A stretch of DNA of 64,000 bases, taken from assembly GCA_963082975.1 (NCBI GenBank), contig OY720347.1:11762225-11826224 (forward strand). The letters run 5' to 3'. The notes beneath the pieces are model-generated. The model saw only the letters and a list, made by a program, of their open reading frames with translations, did not search any database and was not told the DNA's origin. This document shows positions 12,372 through 23,567 of this stretch, piece after piece. Position 1 is the stretch's first letter. Every line of letters starts with the position of its first letter. Position numbers and translations under genes: made by a program. The stretch is from Labia minor. Its lineage: Eukaryota; Arthropoda; Insecta; Dermaptera; Spongiphoridae.

Positions 12372-12635
12372 AAGTAGAGTATGTAGTTTATTATTTTATT
12401 GATTTTTTTTTTTAATTAATTTTCAAATTTTGTTTTTTATTCTAAGTATATATGTTCATATATAGATATAATATGGTAAATTAATTGTATAAATTTGCAT
12501 TTCAGATTATTTTTCAACTTCCAACCTGCATGGATATCCGGTCTTTTTCAATGTGGACAAAAAAACAAAAAAAATTCAACCTATTTAAAAGATAATTGAT
12601 TTAAAATCTAATTGAAACAAAAAATAACAAATAAT

Positions 12636-13002
12636 AATCCCTGGGGAGCCGCGACGCCGTCGTAGGTGAGCCGCGAAAATATTTCCTGAAATGTGTGATG
12701 ATTTTGTGTTTTTTTTTTATTTTTTGATTTTTCGATTATTTTCAAAAATTTTACAATTTGTCTCTAAAAAAAGCTCCACCGATTGATTTTTGGACCAAGC
12801 TTTTGAACATTTTCGATTATTTTCAAAATTTATCCAATTTGTCTCTTAAAAAAAAGACTCAACCGTTTTTTGGACCAAGCTTTTGAATATTTCGTACTTT
12901 TTTCAAAAATTTTTTCAATTTTCTTCTAAGGGAGCTGCAGAAAAAATCCGATGCATTATGGGAGCCCTATACCGCAAATGTTTGGGAACCTCTGGATTAG
13001 AA
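12636..13002 (-). mobile_element. hAT-like element with CCAGAGGTTCCC end
   Basis: The right terminus, read inward, is CCAGAGGTTCCCAAACATTT, a hAT-type end. The left limit is approximate; CCTGGGGAGCCGCGACG at 12641 is the probable decayed left end. Inside are three tandem units of about 81-83 bp beginning near 12728, 12811 and 12892, each with TTTTCAAAATTT, TCTAAAAAA and TTTTGGACCAAGCTTTTGAA motifs. No target duplication was recognised. Confidence 0.55.
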
Positions 13003-13189
13003 TCTAGAATCTAGATTATAATAAGATAATTAATATAAGGAAGAATTTTAAATTATAACTTTAATCTATATTAGAGGACTGAGATTGTCAGTTTGAAACG
13101 AAATCTGCCAATTTTTTTAAAAATTTTTCAACTGAGTAAAAATGAATTGGACTTAATTATTAAATATTTTAAAATGAGAAAACTTAAAG

Positions 13190-13640
13190 TAGTAGAAAGA
13201 TCGCGTGCTCGTTAGCTGAGTGTTAACTCTATAAGAGATAATTATTAAATTATCCCTCACTCACTCTTTTTTTTCTTCTTCCCCTTCCTCCTCTTCCATA
13301 TTCTCTCATTTCTTTTCTTTCTTCTCATTTTAACTTCTTTTCTCTCACTTCTTTTTCTTCTTCTTCTTCTCGTCCCATATTTTTTTATTTTATTCTCATT
13401 ATATTCAATAATAATAATAATAATATTAATAATAATATGAAAAACGACATCTCGCTGGGAGATAATTGATTTTCTTGTCTCATTATAGAGTTAGTTTCGT
13501 GACAGTTGAACTGAGAGAGTGGAGTGGACCCCGTTTCCTATCTCCTCTCCCCCTCCTCCTCCTCTTTGAGCTGTCTGTCTCTCCATCTTGAATATTTACT
13601 TGCTAGTGTTATCTGATTATCTGTAGTAACTCTCCCTCGT
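13190..13640. other. Pyrimidine-rich island
   Basis: A long C/T-rich stretch (13255-13380) with TTC repeats, then (ATA)n at 13408-13440 and a second C/T-rich patch at 13530-13585. No domain-bearing frame. Could be a polypyrimidine-rich untranslated or regulatory region; unproven. Confidence 0.25.
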
Positions 13641-14154
13641 CAATGACATTCTATTACAGTACTAATTAGTTTTATTCCCTTTACCAAACCTGTAATTATG
13701 AGAATATATTTAAAAAAAAAAAATATTGAAATATTTTAGACGAGTATGACACTTATTATATTATCTCTAATCTAATTCTTATATTTATTGTCTTTGGACA
13801 TGAGATGATAATTATTTATGCCTTAAGAAACTTTAAAAAGAAAAAGAGGTACCTATTCTTACTTGAAATGAAAATAATCTTTATAATGAAATGAATATAC
13901 CTAACTACTATTTTATATTTAATCTTAAAATTTTGGCTCTCTTTTAAAAAGTAGATCATACTCGTAGATCTGTATTCGAAGATATGATTCAAACGTAATT
14001 TATTTATTCATATAAACAACAGTTCTATAATTGTAGATATGATATATTCAAAGGAATCTTTTCAGTTTATCTTCATTCTAGAAATAAATTCCGACAAAAT
14101 AAAGTATAAACTCTGATAATAAATACATTTTAAATATAATTATAATATAATATA

Positions 14155-14245
14155 TATGTATATATATTTCAAGTCCCGGGCCTGGCAAGGGAATTTCTCT
14201 AGCTGGGGTCTATGGGACGGAGTCAACCCAGACTCCGGGATAAAC
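14155..14245 (+). repeat. Possible SINE fragment (tRNA-like box B)
   Basis: TTTCAAGTCCCGGG resembles an internal Pol III B box, followed by a GC-rich tail unlike the flanks (GGCCTGGCAAGGG, GACTCCGGG). No A box is visible upstream in the (TA)n-rich sequence, so only a fragment remains. Could also be the 3' end of a LINE. Confidence 0.3.
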
Positions 14246-14270
14246 ATTAGGAAGCTACTTGATAATAATA

Positions 14271-14840
14271 AAAATATAAAAATATTTTATAAAATAACGT
14301 TTTTCCAATGGACTAAAAAGAAAAAAATAAGTTTTCTATAAGCTTGAAAAAGTTTATGGATGAATTGCTTCATATTCAACGAAAAACGTTGGGCGCATTT
14401 AGTTTTATTTATTTATATGAACAATCAAGTCAAATTTTTGTAATAATAAAAATTTTATTAAACACATAAACTGACAAATTTTTTTATCATGCAATAAAAT
14501 TGATATAGTTTAAGAGCTAAGAAAGTAATCTTTTATTATTTTTCAATGTAATATACTTATATCAAAGTATGTATTATTAAATTTACATATTATCAATCAA
14601 ATCCAAAATGGTTGATTATATTAGAAGAAATAGTGTTACTTGTTAATGAAGTGTTTTAGTGTGGAATGTCTGAATATATATGATTTATAGCTCTATAAAA
14701 GAAGTTAATTGTATAGAAATCAAATGAAAACTAAAAGCGCCCAACGTAAATTCATCCATAAACTTTGTCAGGCTTATAGAAAAATTATTTTATTCTTTTG
14801 CAAAACGTTATTTTATAAAAAAATTTTATATTTATATTAT
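14271..14840. repeat. Long imperfect inverted repeat, possible foldback element
   Basis: Left arm about 14271-14407 and right arm about 14727-14840 are inverted relatives. Shared blocks, read outside in: TTTTATAAAATAACGTTTT, TTTCTATAAGC, AAAGTTTATGGATGAATT and ACGTTGGGCGC. The central 320 bp is AT-rich with no coding frame. Probably a non-autonomous DNA element with long arms; the outer limits are not clear. Confidence 0.6.
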
Positions 14841-15086
14841 TTTATTCTTTTTAGTGCAATTTTAATATGATAAATTTATTTAATATAACAAGAGAAATAG
14901 AAAAAGTGAAGTTAAACGAAAATTTACAAATTGAATAAAACAAAAAAATATATTAATCTTCCAAAATTGATTTTATGCATTTATGTTAAGTAAATGTTAT
15001 TATTGAATAATACTTATTATATTATATTTATAAATAAATAATTTTTATTAATATAAGACTTTATAAATGTATATAGAATTTATATA

Positions 15087-15112
15087 TATATATATATATA
15101 TATTATGCTCAT
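15087..15112. repeat. (TA)n microsatellite
   Basis: Uninterrupted TA dinucleotides for about 26 bp. Similar long TA tracts are at 36875-36906, 42390-42415, 56860-56883, 60857-60898 and 61457-61488. Confidence 0.9.
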
Positions 15113-15262
15113 ATTGTCTTCAAAAAAAGGTCAATGCTTTGTTTTTTTTCACTTGGGGACATATTTTTATTAGTAAATTTTTGTTTTTGTATATTAATCA
15201 TTTTTTTAAGTTATTATGAATTCTGACTATACAAATATTTTCTTATAAATAATATTCAATCT

Positions 15263-15443
15263 GTTGACAATAATAAAATAATTAGCGTTGTGACCTTTAT
15301 TTGGTATTAATAAATAGAAAACAATTTATTGCTTGTTAAAATGAAAAATGATCAATTTTAATTAATAAAATCTAAAAAAAATGAATGTTAAAAAAATTAA
15401 TTATTTTTATATCGGCGTCCCTCAAAATTTGGCGCCCGAACAG
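15263..15443 (+). mobile_element. Possible LTR-retroelement relic with primer-binding site
   Basis: TGGCGCCCGAACAG at 15430-15443 is a 14-nt match to the complement of the 3' end, CCA included, of tRNA-Lys (TTT), the primer site used by many LTR retroelements. TGTTGACAATAATAAAAT at 15263 could be the start of an LTR, with the LTR ending near 15424. No gag or pol remains were found downstream. The PBS match is seen; the LTR limits are a guess. Confidence 0.4.
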
Positions 15444-15769
15444 TAGCCCTTGAGGTTGGTATATACCTACGAGCATATATACAGGTACCAAATATAAAGT
15501 ATAGTTTTTAAATATATTTTTTTAAATATTCTTAAGAGATGTTAATTTTTAATATACTTATATTTTTTATATATTAGATATTTAATTATAATTTATTGTA
15601 CAAAAGAGATTGTTTAAAAATGTATATTCAAACAAATAAAAATTAATTTTATTAAAAAATTAAAAAAAAAAAATTGTGATTAAATAGTCATTTAGTAAAT
15701 GATTAAGAACATTCAATCAAATGTATGTAAACCTAAATAATAATAAAGTAATTAAAACAAGAGCTTGTT

Positions 15770-16050
15770 GAGGAGGATATGTGTGAGTGTATGGCGGGGG
15801 TGGGGTGAAGAAAGGTGGGGGGTAGTTACAATTGAAAATCCCTGCCAAGTTCCGCTCGAGTGGTGAATAGATAGGGAAATAATTCAACTTTTGTTCTATC
15901 TTGAGATCTATAACACCACAACCATTTTATTTAATTTAAATTTCTAACGAGATTAAAATCAGAGAGAGAGAGAAACAGAGAGAAATAGAAATAAAAGAGA
16001 AGGAGAAAGAGAGAAACAAATAATAGCTATAATTGAAGGAAAATTAAATG
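15770..16050. other. G-rich and GA-rich island
   Basis: G-runs at 15795-15823 (GGGGGTGGGG and later GGTGGGGGG) could form a G-quadruplex on the plus strand. Complex sequence follows to 15870, then GA-rich sequence at 15960-16015. No coding frame. Confidence 0.3.
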
Positions 16051-16250
16051 AATGAATAAATAAAATAATTAAATGATTATTTAATCATCAAAGAAGAAAA
16101 TAAAAAATAAGAAAATTACTATAAATGCTATTTATTTATTTATTTTTATGTTATCAATGTAGGTATATATATGGTTATCTCAATATAATATATAACTATT
16201 ATATATAAAGGTAAAGGTTATAAAGAAGAGAAGTGAATTTTTTAATATGT

Positions 16251-16760
16251 TTACTATCTCGCCAGTCATAGAATTGCGATCACGAAAATTTTCGATGTTG
16301 AGATTTTGATGTTTTTATATGTTTTGAAGGTCCATGAGTCATTTTCACTAAGGTTGAGAAAAATGTCTCTCTCTGTGTGTGTAGATAAGATTACGCAAAA
16401 ACGGTTTGAGCTAGAATCATGAAATTTGGTACATGGGCATTATTCAAAATTTTTAGTTTGTATCACCTTTTGAGAAATGTAGCTCATCCGGAAAAGGGTC
16501 ATTACTTACTACGTTTTGATTTTTTTTCCTCTAAAGTGACCATAAAAATAAAGGTAATGTTTGATAATTTTTCAAATAATTAAAAAGTGTATAAAACTGA
16601 TATATATCGAATTTCAGCTTGATTGAATAGCTGAAAGTAGCGGAATTAATTTTTTAACATTGGAAATCACGTGCCATCAACAAAGAGCCAAATACGCGCT
16701 GGTTTAATAAATATTATTTATAATTTAATTAATTAAATTTAATTTAAATATAATATATGT
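16251..16760 (-). mobile_element. HINE-1 repeat, copy B (5' truncated)
   Basis: Reverse copy starting at its 3' hairpin side (TTACTATCTCGCCAG), with TTTTCGATGTTGAGATTTTG, an internal TG tract (16373-16382) and CCTCTAAAGTGACC. It stops before the CTGGAGTG end. It shares private variants with the copy at 18238 and is far closer to that copy than to others. Confidence 0.75.
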
Positions 16761-16842
16761 TTATGAATTTTTTACTTTTTTCTTAGTATTTAATTAATAT
16801 TCATATTGTAAAAAAAAATGAAAAGAATAAATTATTCAATTT

Positions 16843-16882
16843 CTTTTAATAAAGAGAAATTCTTACTTCTCTTTATTAAAAG
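16843..16882. repeat. Perfect 16-bp hairpin
   Basis: CTTTTAATAAAGAGAA (16843-16858) and TTCTCTTTATTAAAAG (16867-16882) are exact complements around an 8-nt loop. No Pol III or splicing context is evident. Confidence 0.85.
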
Positions 16883-17257
16883 GTACGTATATTTGTGAAT
16901 TAAATAAAATTATGTAAAAGTGACATGTAAATAGTTAATTCAAAGAAAAGTAAACTCCCTTAAATTCTTGACAATTTCATTGGAGAATCTATTAATCAAA
17001 AGTAAGTTGATTTTAATTAATATAGAGTTCTTGTTAAAGGTATAATTTTATTCACATATATTTTAATATAATAGATAATTAGAAAGAAGATTGGTTTGAA
17101 AGAATGAGAGGGTGTAGTAGAGAAAGTTAAAAGAAAAGAGTTTAAAGATGAGAGGGAGTATATCGATTTTTTTCAATTATACTTAATGTAATGTATAATG
17201 GCCTAATTTTTTTTTGTTCATATATATATATTATATATATATATATACACCTTTCTA

Positions 17258-17640
17258 TATAAATTGGATGGAAATTTCAAGGAGCGCGATGGCAATCATT
17301 GATTTCATAAGTAATCCATCTACGCTGATGCTTTTAATTAGCATTATCACAGTTATTAATTATGGCCAATTAATCAAGCTTGGTCCTTCAGTTGGCCCAA
17401 TGATAACGGGATTGGGGGTCCTGGGTTGGCGACCTTGGGGGCCTCCATGCCCCATTATTTCTCAGATAATAACAACAACAACAACAACAACAGCAGCAGC
17501 AAGATCCTATCATCGTAGGGCAATGTCTATACTACCACTCCACATCCACTCCACCATGCCACAAGACACGAAGAACTGAGGTGAGATGCTATCTTCCCTT
17601 GCAGGATCCATAGGCGAAAATTTCACTCATCTAAATGCAT
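17258..17640 (+). other. Possible conserved non-coding island with homeodomain-type sites
   Basis: Sharply less AT-rich than its flanks. Contains a cluster of TAAT cores: TTTTAATTAGCATT (17333), TTATTAATTATGGCC and CAATTAATCAAGC (17355-17380). Then an (AAC)n(AGC)n tract (17470-17500) and a possible splice donor CTGAG|GTGAGATG at 17580. A 121-residue frame (17214-17579) crosses it but starts in (TA)n and has no domain, with threonine/alanine runs from the repeats. Enhancer or untranslated exon are both possible. Confidence 0.35.
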
Positions 17641-18096
17641 TACTATAATAATTATTAAAAGCTATTATGTTGGAATGAATGGAGAAATGAAGAACGTTGC
17701 GGTCACGAAAGAGACAGAGAACTAATCATATTTTGGCAGGCAAATGAATTTGATATTAAAATACGATTCAATACATGGCTTTCATTTAATTAATGCCATT
17801 TATATTTCCTTCTCCCACCATCCCCCAATCATAAAATAAAAATTAATGAATCAATTCACTATATTCATCATTTTACGTATATGGATTAATTTTAAAAAAA
17901 AAAATGTTGACTTGTAAATTAAAAAATTAATTTTTAATAAATCTTAGATGGAAATATTTATTAAATAATTGCAACAATCTTTAATCACGAAATCTATTAC
18001 CATTACTGTACTATTTATTTATTTTCTAATAAGAAATGAAAAATTGAGATTTTTTTTTAAATCATATATATTTATATAATCGTGTAAGAAAATTTT

Positions 18097-18131
18097 TAAT
18101 GATATTGTAAATTATAATTACAATATCATTA
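18097..18131. repeat. Perfect 14-bp hairpin
   Basis: TAATGATATTGTAA (18097-18110) and TTACAATATCATTA (18118-18131) are exact inverses with a 7-nt loop, in an AT-rich gap between HINE-1 copies. Confidence 0.85.
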
Positions 18132-18237
18132 TATAAAATTATTCTTTATATAACATTAAAATTAACAGTGTATTTAAAAATTTATATTATTTAAAAAAAA
18201 ATACATGGTTAAAATATTTAAAAGATATAAATAAAAA

Positions 18238-18816
18238 ATCTGGAGTGTCTCGCAATTTGAATTGGATTAAATAACATAATACATTATATTTAAATTAAAT
18301 TTAATTAATTATAAATTATAAATTAAAATTAATAAATAATATTTATTAAACCAACGCATGTTTGGCTCTGTTGACCACGTCACGTGTTGGCGCGTGATTT
18401 GCAATGTTAAAAAATTAATTCCGCTACTTTCAGCTATTCAATCAAGCTGAAATTCGATATATATCAGTTTTATACACTTTTTAATTATTTGAAAAATTAT
18501 CAAACATTACCTTTATTTTTATGGTCACTTTAGAGGAAAAAAAATCAAAACGTAGTAAGTAATGACCCTTTTCCGGATGAGCTACATTTCTCAAAAGGTG
18601 ATACAAACTAAAAATTTTGAATAATGCCCATGTACCAAATTTCATGATTCTAGCTCAAACCGTTTTTGCGTAATCTTATCTACACACTCACACACGCACA
18701 CACATTTTTCTCAACCTTAATGAAAATGATTCAGGAACCTTCAAAACGTATAAAAACATCAAAATCTCAACATCGAAAATTTTCGTGATCGCAATATTAT
18801 CTCTGGTGAGATAGTA
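18238..18816 (+). mobile_element. HINE-1 repeat, copy C
   Basis: Starts ATCTGGAGTGTCT and has lost the CCACTCGACTATCT segment. It carries TTTTTGCGTAATCTTATC, a CA tract (18682-18703) and ends GTGAGATAGTA. A second terminus-like piece, GGCAAGATAGTAAAAA, follows at 18833-18848, suggesting a duplicated end. Frames on the minus strand are repeat readings. Confidence 0.75.
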
Positions 18817-18849
18817 AAAAATAGAAACGTGGTGGCAAGATAGTAAAAA

Positions 18850-19240
18850 AAAAATTAAAAAAATTAAATTAAAATGATTGATTTGATGGATTAATAAATA
18901 ATTATATATCTTGTTAATACTATTAGAATAATTAATCCAATCATTCATTATTTATATATAAAATCTGAAATTAAGAGGGATAATAAATAAATAAATCGAA
19001 ATTTGAAAATTTAAATTCAAAATGTTTGTTTCTAGTGAAGTGATAAAATATTTTATTACGTATATTTGATGAATATTATTAAAAAAATTTATAGGGTTGT
19101 AGGGTTGATATAGATATTGCTTTAATATAGGATACATATATATATTATTATTTGATGGTTTAGAAATATAAACATAGTAAAGTTACTTAATATGAATAAT
19201 CGAATTAGAGGTAGTTAAATTTTAAACAGGTTGTGAAATC
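18850..19240. other. AT-rich intergenic DNA
   Basis: No gene seen. The 61- and 86-residue minus frames are isoleucine/asparagine-rich readings of AT-rich DNA. Confidence 0.5.
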
Positions 19241-19690
19241 TATTTTTAAGCATTATTCTTGTGTCAATGACAAGCTTTACGAGGCAATTGAACCTCAGGA
19301 TGGAATAAAAACGATATCTTTATCATCTTTTCAATTTCTAAATAGAAGGGTGAGAATTAATTCATGAGCATGAGACGCTCGCTTATAGATTCATATTTTT
19401 CTCTCTCTCTCCTCTTTATTTTATGACAAAACGGGATATCAACTTTTTTAAATTCGCAGTCACACCTGACGCCTTTAAGAACCTCTTTCTTGTTTATTTT
19501 TATTTTATTTTATTTTTTTTTTTTTTTTTTTTTTTTTTCGTTTTTAAGTCAGTTTTGTCTGGGGTGGATGAAAATTGCACAGCTTTTTTAATGGGAAAAG
19601 CACGCGCGTGGTTTCGACCACGAAAACCCGCTTAAACACTCACCTCCCACAATGTTATTTCCACCCTCATTCTCTTGGCCCAATATCAAC
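19240..19690. other. GC-richer island split by a poly-T run
   Basis: Complex sequence at 19255-19300 and 19410-19490, a long poly-T (19513-19538) and again complex sequence to 19690, including GCACGCGCGTGG. A 70-residue frame runs through the poly-T and is not credible. Possible regulatory DNA. Confidence 0.25.
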
Positions 19691-20053
19691 GAAAAAAAAA
19701 TTTAATAGCGCTATAAAATTATGCTTTATTATATTTATTTATTATTAAAAAAAAAAAATGGTTGTTATCTTAAGACCTCTACCTTCAACTTATAATAAGT
19801 TTAACTGTGTGTATATAGCTTTAATATATTTATACTTTTATCGGGTACGAAGTGGGGTTGGTTTTATAGGTTTCAAACCATGCATATCAAATTGAGAATA
19901 TATTTAAAAAAAAATAAATTAATAATAATAATAATAATAATAATATACTTGTATCAAGAAAAAAGTGTCGTTTTCCATTTTTTTTTTAATATAAAATAAA
20001 TTAAGATAAAATGTATCATTTATTAAATTAACAAGAATTATAATTGTTATGTA

Positions 20054-20464
20054 CGAAGGTGGGGTGAAAAGTTTCCGGCCTGACCAAGAAAAACGATGTT
20101 TTTAAATTTAGTTTTTGCTATATTTTTGAACATAATCTCCATCAACACTGATACATTTCTCATTACGGTGTTCTAATTAATTTAATTAATTAATTAATTA
20201 AATAATTGATTAAATTAAATTTAAATTTTAAATTTAAGTCTCATCAACAGTTATGAATCTAAACAAAAATTCGTTTGGATTACGTCTACAGCGCCAAATT
20301 GTCGCTAGAAATGTTTTTTCGAAGCAGTTTTTGGTTTGATGTTGGCAAACGCGGCACCCACGTGGCACACAGCTTTCCATATTCAAATGGTTGTGCAAAA
20401 TATTCGCACATGTTCAGCTGACATCGTACAGGTTTCAGGCCGGAAACTTTTCACCCCACCCTCG
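20054..20464 (-). mobile_element. Mariner deletion derivative (MITE), copy 1
   Basis: Flanked by TA (20052-20053, 20465-20466). TIRs are CGAAGGTGGGGTGAAAAGTT and CGAGGGTGGGGTGAAAAGTT, continuing TCCGGCCTGA. Read on the minus strand it keeps two transposase pieces. One resembles the mariner sequence before the first catalytic Asp (KLCATWVPRLPTSNQK, then a VDE-like end); the other is a C-terminal piece (RNEKCISVDGDYVEK-like). Both are degenerate. An ATTAATT-rich tract replaces the deleted catalytic middle. Confidence 0.8.
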
Positions 20465-20466
20465 TA

Positions 20467-21170
20467 TGTACATATAAATATGAAGGTACGTATATACTCG
20501 TATACTTATATGAATGTTTCTTAAAATGTTTTTATAAATCTCTTTAGTCAAATTGATTCATGATAAAGATGGTTTACATGATAAGATGGTTACCTCAATA
20601 CTAATAATCCTAATGATAATTTATTTTCTAAACTGTATAAAAAAAGAAAAAGAAAATAATCACCTATTGTATTGTAAAATAATTTGGTTTATTTTTACTG
20701 AAATGATGTCTCATTTAGAAATAATTAACCTCACTTGAGACTTGATGACTTCATAATCTGGTTTTATTATTTTTTTTTTGTTTCTATTACAATTTTCGAA
20801 AAGTATAATGTATATTATATGATGTTTTTTTAAATAATAATAATAATAAAAATTCAGTAGCGTAATTATAAATATTTTGAATGAACAAGTTACAAAGTTA
20901 AATATATAAAAAAAAAGATACATTTCTTTTGATATTAGATATTAGATCAGTTGGTTCTAGTTAATTTGGTAAATGTTTTTTAATAAATAAAAATTAAAAA
21001 TTTCCAAAATGTTATTGATATTAAAGAAATAATAAATTTTATTAATATTATTATACAAGAAATGTGTTTTTTGATTTATAATTAATAGTTTTTATCTTTA
21101 AATGAAAAAATAACATAGTAGTTTTCCTTAGAGTTCATACAGTAGTAACTTATAGGAATTAGTTGAAGAA
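20467..21170. other. AT-rich intergenic DNA
   Basis: No gene seen. Short isoleucine/asparagine-rich frames only; an (ATA)n tract lies near 20837-20850. Confidence 0.5.
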
Positions 21171-21174
21171 TTAG

Positions 21175-21425
21175 TAGGCGGCTTGGCAATTTTCTACATA
21201 AGAAGTTGGCGTTTGATTCCACATAAGAACAAATTTTTCTAATAAACTCAATTTAACATCAGCTGCCTCCGGCTCCAGCAACTTTCAGTTCCTGGTTCTA
21301 TACATGCGGAAGGCAACGTGAAACCACCGCATAAATATAGTCAAGAAAAATCATCATGGCTGAGCAGTCCTAGTCATGATGATGGCCAAACTCCGAAGGA
21401 AGACGGCACCTTAAAAACAAGAAGT
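21175..21425 (+). mobile_element. tRNA-derived SINE, copy 1 (head damaged)
   Basis: Same family as 39464 and 51480. It keeps the box-B-like GCGTTTGATTCC, the ATCAGCTGCCTCCGGCTCC block, GGAAGGCAACGTGAAACCAC, TCATCATGGCTGAGCAG and a GGCACCTTAAAAACAAGAAG tail. The A-box region present in the other copies is deleted. Such elements are copied from Pol III transcripts by LINE machinery. Confidence 0.75.
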
Positions 21426-22027
21426 TAAAGTATTAGTAAAAATATTATGTAGAATAAAATAACGATTTTTTTAAAAATTAAAATTTTTTAGATTAGATTG
21501 AATTTTGTTTCCGCAAAAAAAAATGTCAAGGTTTTTTGTAATGTATCCGTGTAATTATCCATCGTCAGATATTAATGGTTCTGTAGGAGATTTACTCAGG
21601 TGTTTTTTTTTAACTTAAACGTAACGCCTCTCACTCACGAACCAATGAAAGGATTTTTATGAAAGTGCAATGATTAATAAATATGATAGATAGCAATGAT
21701 TTGTGAAACAAAATTAAAGGAAGGCTATTCATATCAGATCAATGTAAATTTTTATTCTTATTCACTTATCTTCTCATAGTCGAATGAAAATATCCCTCGT
21801 ATTTATAGTCACTAAATATATACCATCTCCATTAAGAGATAGATTCCTTGTTAAAAATCATTAAAAAAACAAAAATGAAAAAATAAGTAAAAATAAGTAT
21901 ATTAATTTTGTTTTTTGACATGTACGTGTGTGTATAGGTATGTATTTTATCTATATTAAATAAATCAATAAAATCAATGAAAATAACTTAGACTATTCAA
22001 AATAGCTTAATTTATAATACAATAGAT

Positions 22028-22346
22028 CAGTGATTATCAACCACTGTTCCGCGAGTTTATGAGGCTCTTAAACATTTCCGATTTTTTTTCTAAATTTAAA
22101 AAACAGGTAAAACGTTTTTGAGACTAGACTCTTAAACATTTCCGACGTTCTAAATTTTTTCAATATGGTTTTAAAAAAAACAATACCTCCCTTACTATCG
22201 TCGGTCGGTAAAAAAAAGGTAAACCATTTTTGGGAACACTTTTTTTCATTATGGTAAACTTATACACTTAACTTTTTTTTGTGGGCCGCCAAATTTTTAA
22301 ACTGTTAAAAATGTGCCGTGGTAAAAAAAAAGGTTGAGAATCACTG
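22028..22346 (-). mobile_element. hAT-like MITE, CAGTGATTCTCAACC family, copy 3
   Basis: CAGTGATTATCAACC and GGTTGAGAATCACTG ends with a perfect 8-bp duplication CAATAGAT (22020-22027, 22347-22354). Inside is a 34-bp piece of the HINE-2 terminus (22181-22215). Contains the shared internal module (TTAAACATTTCCGA, TTTTTTCAATATGGTTTT). Confidence 0.9.
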
Positions 22347-22747
22347 CAATAGATAGATACATATATAAATTTGATCCTTTAATTTGTTTAACATATTATT
22401 TTTAAAAATTTTATTACGAATGATTTTAGTGGGATTTATTTATTAGAGGAAAATGAGAAAGAGATTCCATTTATCATTTGGAATTTAAATAATGATATAA
22501 TTTCACGTTTAATAATCCTCTCTATCATCATTTCTCGCTAAGTAATTATTACATTTTATCCGAAAGATGATCGATTCATGATATTTGAGCCGTTAGAGTT
22601 AATGATGTGGAGAAATGAAAGGAAAAAAAGAATGTGGGACACCATTATATTTTGTTCACAATTCATGATTAGCATAAATGTAATGAGATTAGATAATATT
22701 TTTTTAAATAATTTCTGGTTTAAATTAACCCTAGCAATACTATAGAT

Positions 22748-23084
22748 TAGTGTTTCTTAACCTTTTTGGACCAGACGCCCACTTCATAAGGCCGGCTTCA
22801 TAATTCGCCCCCTATAAATTTTAACAGATAAAAATTGCATGATAATCCCCAATATAAGGGTATATTGAAAAATCGAGTTTCAAAACCTGATCGCAAAATC
22901 ATCTTACGTTTTTTTTTTAGAAACATATTGAAAAAAAGCGGAAATGTCTGATCGCAAAATCTTCTTACCTTTTTTTTAGAGTTGAAAATGATTTCGCCCC
23001 CAAAAATAACTATCGCCCCCCAAAAGCGTATAATCAAATAATCGCCCCCTTTAAGATGTCGATCGCCCAGGTTGAGAATCACTA
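22748..23084 (-). mobile_element. hAT-like element, CGCCCCC subfamily
   Basis: Ends TAGTGTTTCTTAACC and GGTTGAGAATCACTA are diverged from the CAGTGATTCTCAACC family. CTATAGAT precedes the left end and recurs 5 bp beyond the right end, so a target duplication is likely but shifted. Repeated CGCCCCC motifs occur at 22806, 22988 and 23042, and two units of TCTTACxTTTTTTTTAGA lie inside. The 111-residue minus frame is an artefact. Confidence 0.6.
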
Positions 23085-23450
23085 CTATACTATAGATAGA
23101 AATAATAAAATAATTTATCATTTTATAGAACATTTTACAAATGCAAACTTTTAATTAAAAAAAAAATAAGATAAAAAATAATGATAAATATCGCAGAATT
23201 TACAATTTCTATTTTATATGAAGAGTATTCAGAATTAAGAAAGAGATGATTAAACATGATTTTTTTTTAATTAAAAAAAAAACATGGAAGAGTACTAAAC
23301 CATGAAATGAATTTACTCTTTATTCAAATTATTTACATAACTTAATTTTAATATACATATTTATAGTAGTTATGATTTATTGTAATTCAACAAACAAAAA
23401 TTCAAGTTTATCAAAAACAAATAAGGAAAATAATTTTTTTTTTTAATTTT

Positions 23451-23535
23451 TTTACTATCTCTACAGAGATTGAGATTTTGATGTTTTTATACGTTTTGAA
23501 GGTTCCTGAATCATTTTCACTAAGGTTGAGAAAAA

Positions 23536-23567
<32 letters not shown>

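Noticed and set aside
17214..17579. 121-residue open frame
   Set aside because: Starts in a (TA)n tract, has repeat-derived Thr/Ala runs and no domain; the island may be real but not this protein.
18688..18948. Frames containing the F-D-V-E-I-L-M-F reading, here and at 32331 and 52923
   Set aside because: They are the HINE-1 repeat block, not a host gene, though the block is discussed as a finding.
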